The notes under the pieces: generated by a model | Seen by the model: only the letters and a program-made list of their open reading frames with translations | What the model was told of the DNA's origin: nothing | Databases searched by the model: none | Assembly: GCA_947652605.1 (NCBI GenBank) | Contig: OX393581.1 | Span: forward strand, 29,692,788 to 29,756,787 | Direction: 5' to 3' | Length of the DNA stretch: 64,000 bases | From: Elmis aenea | Taxonomy: Eukaryota; Arthropoda; Insecta; Coleoptera; Elmidae | Shown here: piece by piece, positions 60,115 through 64,000 of the stretch | Numbering within the stretch: position 1 is the first letter of the stretch | Layout: the number at the start of each line of letters is the position of its first letter | Program-made: the position numbers and the translations under genes

Positions 60115-60288
60115 ATGTGGCAGAAAATTTTGAGTGAGAAAGAACTGCAGCAAGCTGAAAATATGACCCTAAGTAGTGATGAAGATGAACACTCTGATGT
60201 AGAGTCAATTGTCTCAGAAGATGAAGATACAATGTCCGGAGCTGATTCTGAGGACGAAAGCTGTGATCATTTTTTCTTCAGATTCTGA
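60115..60288 (+). pseudogene. piggyBac transposase N-terminal fragment
   Basis: ATG at 60115 opens a 57-codon frame that is strongly acidic and serine-rich (SSDEDEHSDVES, SEDEDTMSGADSEDES), as is typical of piggyBac transposase N-termini, and ends at TGA 60286. The rest of the protein is deleted. Confidence 0.65.
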
Positions 60289-60320
60289 AGAAGATGATAA
60301 TCTCCCGACCCTTGGTAAAA

Positions 60321-60461
60321 CGGAGAAGATGTGTCCATTGTACACGCAAGGAGGACAAGAAGTCCTCTATTGTTTGCGCCCGCTGTAATCGTGCAATTTG
60401 TGAAACCCATAGGGTGCAAACGAAAACAATAGTATGTAAAAAAGATTGCAACAACAACGAA
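60321..60461 (+). pseudogene. piggyBac transposase C-terminal cysteine-rich domain fragment
   Basis: A 46-codon frame ending in TAA has the spacing CVHC...CARCNRAICETH...CKKDC, matching the RING/PHD-like zinc domain at the C-terminus of piggyBac transposases, which binds the element ends. It is out of frame with the N-terminal fragment, so the deletion between them destroyed the reading frame. Confidence 0.75.
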
Positions 60462-61439
60462 TAACAATATTTTGATTATATTTAATAAATATTTATGATT
60501 TGAAACATGCAACAATTTTGTTTTATCCATCAAATTTCCCTCATGTCACATATAGACGGTAAGTCAGTTTTTTTATGAGAAACCAATTTTTAGGAATACA
60601 AAAGTTAGTAATAATGTTGATAAATAGACTAAGACAAATAAACACGGAGAAATGTTGCTAAATTATATCATAATTACCGAGATTGAGTTGGGGTCTATGA
60701 ATGAGTGACCCCGCGTGGTACTTTAAGTGCATTCTTGGAGCCTGGTACTTGAGGGTTAAGTAACAAAACTGAAGTTTGATTTTTGCACAAAAATATTTTT
60801 CAGGGCACTTTTACAAAATTGTGAAATATAAATTTAATTATGTTTGTATAAAATCTGTATTGCACAAGTGTTGCTTATCTCTTAAGTTCACCTTAAATTT
60901 AAGCGATATAATTTTGCCGCTTAAAGTGACACTTAACCCTAAAAAACATTGACAGTTGTTCTGTGATTACGTGAATAGGTATTTTTAATTTTCAATTACA
61001 GATTTATACCGAAATATAAATGATTAAATAACTATACTAACTATGATATTAACTAACTATACTGTGTTTTGTTTAAGTGCACCAATACGTAACTTTGTTT
61101 ACTTAAATAGAACACCCTGTATATTTTGTATTTTGTAGGTGCAAAATTAAATTTTTTCTCAAAAATGTAAGGTTCTATGTACCTAAAATTAGTAGTTTTT
61201 GAGTTATTTAAGTTTTTATGAAAATATTGACAGGAACAGGACTCTAAAAAAATATTCATATTTCACTAATCAGCAATTTCAGAACAAATTCCTTTAATAC
61301 CTTAGTTGACAATAGTTTCACAGTGATTGCTTACTAGTTAAAATTTTAAAATAATACACAGGGTGTTTTTTAAGCCCGGTCCAATAGACTTAACTTCAAA
61401 CACGAATAAGTCAATTTTTTTAAATGAAACTGAAAACAT

Positions 61440-61700
61440 AACCATCATAACTGACTCCCTATCACATCCATACAATCAATCACAAGACTTTACGACGATC
61501 ATCCGGTGACTTAAGATATACAAACTACAATTACAGAAAAACACTAACAGGGAAGGACCACAACACTGCTGTGGATACCATCCCATACAGGCATCGCAGG
61601 AAACGAGAAGGCTGACCAACTTGCCAAAGACGCAACTGCATGACCGAGCGAAACCATCATTGAGGTCATCATACAAGACATACTTAACAACTGTAAGATA
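61440..61700 (+). pseudogene. Non-LTR retrotransposon RNase H domain fragment
   Basis: Two pieces of a type I RNase H domain can be read: TDSLSHPYNQSQDF near 61449 and, in another frame, WIPSHTGIAGNEKADQLAKD near 61570-61640, which carries the conserved SHTGIAGNEKAD signature of jockey/R1-type LINEs. Stops and a frame change show it is dead. The Ty3/gypsy LTR appears to have inserted just downstream of it. Confidence 0.7.
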
Positions 61701-61920
61701 TGTTGGTAGTACAGAGCGGTGTGGTTACCGACAGTGACATAAGACACATGTACCATGAGATGTACAAGGTTGCTAGTTACAAATAAACACGTGTTGCATA
61801 GTTAAGAAGTCTTGTTTCATTATTAACAAATATATAGTCGTGCATCTAGTCAGCACACATTAATAAACATAATACATATCGTAGTGCATCTAGTCAGCAC
61901 ACATTAACAAATATAATACA
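61701..61920 (+). repeat. 5' LTR of the Ty3/gypsy element (3' boundary firm, 5' boundary uncertain)
   Basis: The LTR must end ...ATACA at 61920 because a primer binding site beginning TGG follows at once. Its 5' end should begin TG; 61701 (TGTTGGTA) and 61761 (TGTACAAG) are both possible and the 3' LTR needed to decide is off the window. It holds a 44-bp near-tandem repeat at 61841 and 61885 (TGCATCTAGTCAGCACACAT) and an AT-rich TATATA-like stretch near 61830. Confidence 0.7.
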
Positions 61921-61934
61921 TGGTGTCAGGTTAG
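61921..61934 (+). promoter_or_regulatory. Primer binding site (TGGTGTCAGG...)
   Basis: TGGTGTCAGGTTAG starts immediately after the LTR-terminal CA. TGG complements the CCA end of a tRNA, the usual start of minus-strand synthesis in LTR elements. The tRNA was not identified. Confidence 0.75.
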
Positions 61935-61952
61935 TTTTTTTTGTTAGCCAAG

Positions 61953-64000
61953 ATGGAGTCTATGGTTAAATTACCCGAACCCTTAATATTTGACCAAAAC
62001 ATTTCGCAACATTGGAAACGTTTTCAACAAAAGTTTAAATTATTTGTTGAAGCTGTAGGATCAGAGAGTGTGTCCAATGAAAGAAAAGTTGCGTTATTTT
62101 TGTCGGCGATTGGTGACGATGGTCTTGATTTATTTAATACTTTTGCATTATCGGATGAAGAAAATAAAAACTTGAATGTAATTATAGCAAAGTTTGATGA
62201 TTATTGCAGTCCAAAGAAGAATCCCATTTTCCAGCGATTTTTATTCAACTCAATAATACAAAAAGAAGGACAGACCTTTGATAATTTTCTTGCCGAGTTG
62301 AAAAAAGCAGTTAAATCGTGTGAATATAAAGAAGAAGATGAAATGGTGCGTGATAGAGTGATATTAGGAATAAGAGACAAACAAACTCAAGAAAGATTAC
62401 TCAGAGAAGGTGAAAAACTAAATTTACAAAAAGCATGTACGTTTTGTAGAACCACGGAATCGAGCAGAGTTCAGGCGCAAGCACTACAAAATGAAGTTAT
62501 GGTAAATGAAGTTAAACCAAATGATAAAGTAAGTGACTGCAAATACTGTGGTTATAAACACATATATGGAAAGTGTCCTGCATTCAGAAAAACTTGTGCA
62601 AATTGTCAAGGAAAAAACCATTTTGCAAAAATGTGCAAGAAGAAAGAAAACACTGCAAAAGAAGATGCCACAACATGGAAAAAAAATAGTGAAGAGAAGA
62701 AACTAGTAAGAAAGAAAAAAGTCCATGATCTGAAAGTGGAAAGTGAAAGTGAAATAGACAGTAGTGAAGAGCAATTGTATGTAAGTAGTGTTCAGAGTTC
62801 TCAAGCAAGTCATGGTATTGAGTCATGGATGAAAGAAGTAAAGATTGAAGATCAAGAAATAGTCTCGTGTAAAATTGACACAGGAGCCCAAATCAGTGTA
62901 TTACCCTTGGAAGTGTATACAAAATTAAAGGATCCTCCGAAATGTAAGTCTGCGAATTTAACTTTAGTGGCTTATGGAGATAAAAAGTTCACAATTAAAC
63001 CTGTAGGTCTGGCGGATTTAAAATGTTCAATAGGAAATAAACATAAGATTGTAACTTTTGCCATAGTTAATGTTAAAAAACAAAGTCCATTGTTAGGGTT
63101 ATCAGCATGTTTAGATTTAAGTTTAGTTAGTTTAATTGATAATATAAACATAAAATTTGATAAAGTTGATGATATAAAAAATGATCAGAAATATAAAACT
63201 TTGTTTGAAGGTATTGGAAAGTTTCCGACGCCTTATAAAATTGTTTTACAGGAAAAAGCAGTACCACATATTCAAAATATGCATCGTATACCATATAGTT
63301 TAGTAAATCCACTTAAAAATAAATTAAAGGAATTAGAGTCACAAGGTATAGTTAAAAAGATTGATGAACCTACAGAATGGTTAAATAATCTTGTAATCGT
63401 TCAAAAGAAAAACGGAGATATTAGGCTTTGCTTAGACCCAAAGTATTTGAATGATGTAATTAAACGTGAACACTTTATAATTCCAACTATTGAAGATATT
63501 ACTTATTTGTTGAATGGAAAGTCTTATTTTACAGTAGTAGACATGAAAGATGGTTACTGGCAAGTTTTATTGGATGAACAAAGTGCTAAATTATGTGCGT
63601 TCTCAACTCCGTTTGGTCGCTATCATTTTTGTCGATTACCTTTTGGCATAAGTTCTGCACCAGAAATTTTTCAAAAAAAGAATTATGAATTGTTTGGAGA
63701 CATTCCAGGTATTGGAATATACTTTGACGATTTGATTATAACAGGTTCAAATGAGTTAGAACATGATAAAAATTTAAAATTAGTACTAGATCGAGCCCTA
63801 AAATACAATATAAAATTTAACATCAATAAAATTCAATTTAAGAAAGATAAAGTGAAATTCATGGGTCAAATATTCTCCAAAGAAGGAACCGAACCAGATA
63901 AATCTTATGTTGAAGCAATTGTTAAGTTAAAAACGCCAACTAATAAAACTGAATTGTTGCGTTTATTAGGAATGGCTAAATATTTAACCAGATTTATACC
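61953..64000 (+). CDS. Ty3/gypsy retrotransposon Gag-Pol polyprotein, 3' end off window
   Basis: One uninterrupted frame from ATG at 61953 to the window edge (682 full codons). Order of parts: a Gag-like region (residues 1-190); two zinc knuckles, C-x2-C-x3-H-x4-C from residue 196 and C-x2-C-x4-H-x4-C (CANCQGKNHFAKMC); a Lys/Glu-rich linker; an aspartic protease with DTGAQ at 309-313; and reverse transcriptase with VVDMKDGYWQV (catalytic Asp near 530), the LPFGISSAP motif and YFDD at 590-593. RNase H and integrase would follow outside the window. Gag and Pol are fused in one frame without a visible frameshift, as in K02A2.6-like elements. There are no stops or frameshifts, so the copy looks young and possibly still active. 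No envelope gene is visible in what can be read. Confidence 0.93.
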   Translation, partial: MESMVKLPEPLIFDQNISQHWKRFQQKFKLFVEAVGSESVSNERKVALFLSAIGDDGLDLFNTFALSDEENKNLNVIIAKFDDYCSPKKNPIFQRFLFNSIIQKEGQTFDNFLAELKKAVKSCEYKEEDEMVRDRVILGIRDKQTQERLLREGEKLNLQKACTFCRTTESSRVQAQALQNEVMVNEVKPNDKVSDCKYCGYKHIYGKCPAFRKTCANCQGKNHFAKMCKKKENTAKEDATTWKKNSEEKKLVRKKKVHDLKVESESEIDSSEEQLYVSSVQSSQASHGIESWMKEVKIEDQEIVSCKIDTGAQISVLPLEVYTKLKDPPKCKSANLTLVAYGDKKFTIKPVGLADLKCSIGNKHKIVTFAIVNVKKQSPLLGLSACLDLSLVSLIDNINIKFDKVDDIKNDQKYKTLFEGIGKFPTPYKIVLQEKAVPHIQNMHRIPYSLVNPLKNKLKELESQGIVKKIDEPTEWLNNLVIVQKKNGDIRLCLDPKYLNDVIKREHFIIPTIEDITYLLNGKSYFTVVDMKDGYWQVLLDEQSAKLCAFSTPFGRYHFCRLPFGISSAPEIFQKKNYELFGDIPGIGIYFDDLIITGSNELEHDKNLKLVLDRALKYNIKFNINKIQFKKDKVKFMGQIFSKEGTEPDKSYVEAIVKLKTPTNKTELLRLLGMAKYLTRFI

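Larger units (their letters stand above)
59794..60755 (+). mobile_element. Internally deleted piggyBac element
   Basis: The ends are CCCTCAGAGTACCAGGC and GCCTGGTACTTGAGGG, flanked by TTAA at 59790-59793 and 60756-60759, which is the exact piggyBac target site. Inside are two separated pieces of transposase (listed separately). Subterminal copies of the motif GGGGTC...CGACCCCGCCTGGTACTT at 59983-60010 and 60690-60725 may be transposase binding sites. The catalytic DDD core is missing, so the 962-bp copy is non-autonomous. It lies upstream (5') of exon a of the HMG-box gene. Confidence 0.9.

Noticed and set aside
61476..61756. - strand frames of 66 and 70 codons
   Set aside because: Antisense shadows of the LINE RNase H fragment on the + strand.
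62584..63312. - strand frames near 62584-62826 and 63127-63312
   Set aside because: Antisense shadows of the intact Gag-Pol frame.
1..64000. CRISPR arrays, bacterial operons, origins
   Set aside because: Introns, insect transposons and base composition show an animal nuclear genome; no regularly spaced repeats of CRISPR type were seen.

Overview
This is AT-rich animal DNA, most likely from an insect and probably a beetle with a large, transposon-laden genome. The insect assignment rests on a clear last exon of egghead (a beta-1,4-mannosyltransferase), a mariner element, jockey-type LINEs, piggyBac, PIF/Harbinger and Ty3/gypsy relics, and DUF4817-type helix-turn-helix fragments. I cannot name the species. 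Only two host genes can be supported. One is the terminal coding exon of egghead on the + strand (32149-32721), with at least 32 kb of non-coding DNA upstream of it. The other is an HMG-box gene on the - strand with four phase-consistent exons between 59729 and 51800, including the stop codon. Its 5' end is not identified.

Almost everything else is intergenic or intronic DNA built from layered transposons. Two kinds dominate. (1) hAT-type non-autonomous elements begin CAG... and carry 8-bp target duplications; seven copies in several families have matching duplications readable by eye. (2) There are many elements with long inverted arms that start CAGGG or similar and are flanked by TA, the Tc1/mariner-type signature. 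Three of the long foldback elements, from two unrelated arm families, are each about 1.48 kb and carry in their central loop a fragment of a DUF4817-like helix-turn-helix protein domain. I regard this shared architecture as the most interesting signal in the window.

Layout: 1-1605 old hAT mosaic with a foldback element; 1994-3473 foldback with HTH loop; 4184-5062 nested TIR elements; 7504-7650 almost perfect hairpin MITE; 8301-9040 foldback; 15190-16021 two GC-rich MITEs; 16240-18320 jockey-type LINE fragment split by a composite hAT element; 21567-23095 TA-element and hAT; 25188-26388 hAT; 26495-27035 foldbacks; 28802-29715 mariner with decayed transposase; 32149-32721 egghead; 33567-33720 tandem duplication; 37003-37266 hAT; 37918-38044 hairpin; 40443-41462 foldback; 43288-43620 hAT mosaic; 44100-47325 LINE split by two hATs; 47330-48820 second HTH foldback; 48912-50052 Harbinger relic with a nested hAT; 51087-51321 tandem duplication; 51800-59729 HMG-box gene with a multi-layer nest in its 4.6-kb intron and an RTE-like LINE in its 2.6-kb intron; 59794-60755 internally deleted piggyBac; 61440-61700 LINE RNase H fragment; 61701-64000 5' LTR, primer binding site and an intact, open Gag-Pol frame of a Ty3/gypsy retrotransposon that runs off the window.

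The two host genes have no visible functional link. The transposons explain most of the layout.
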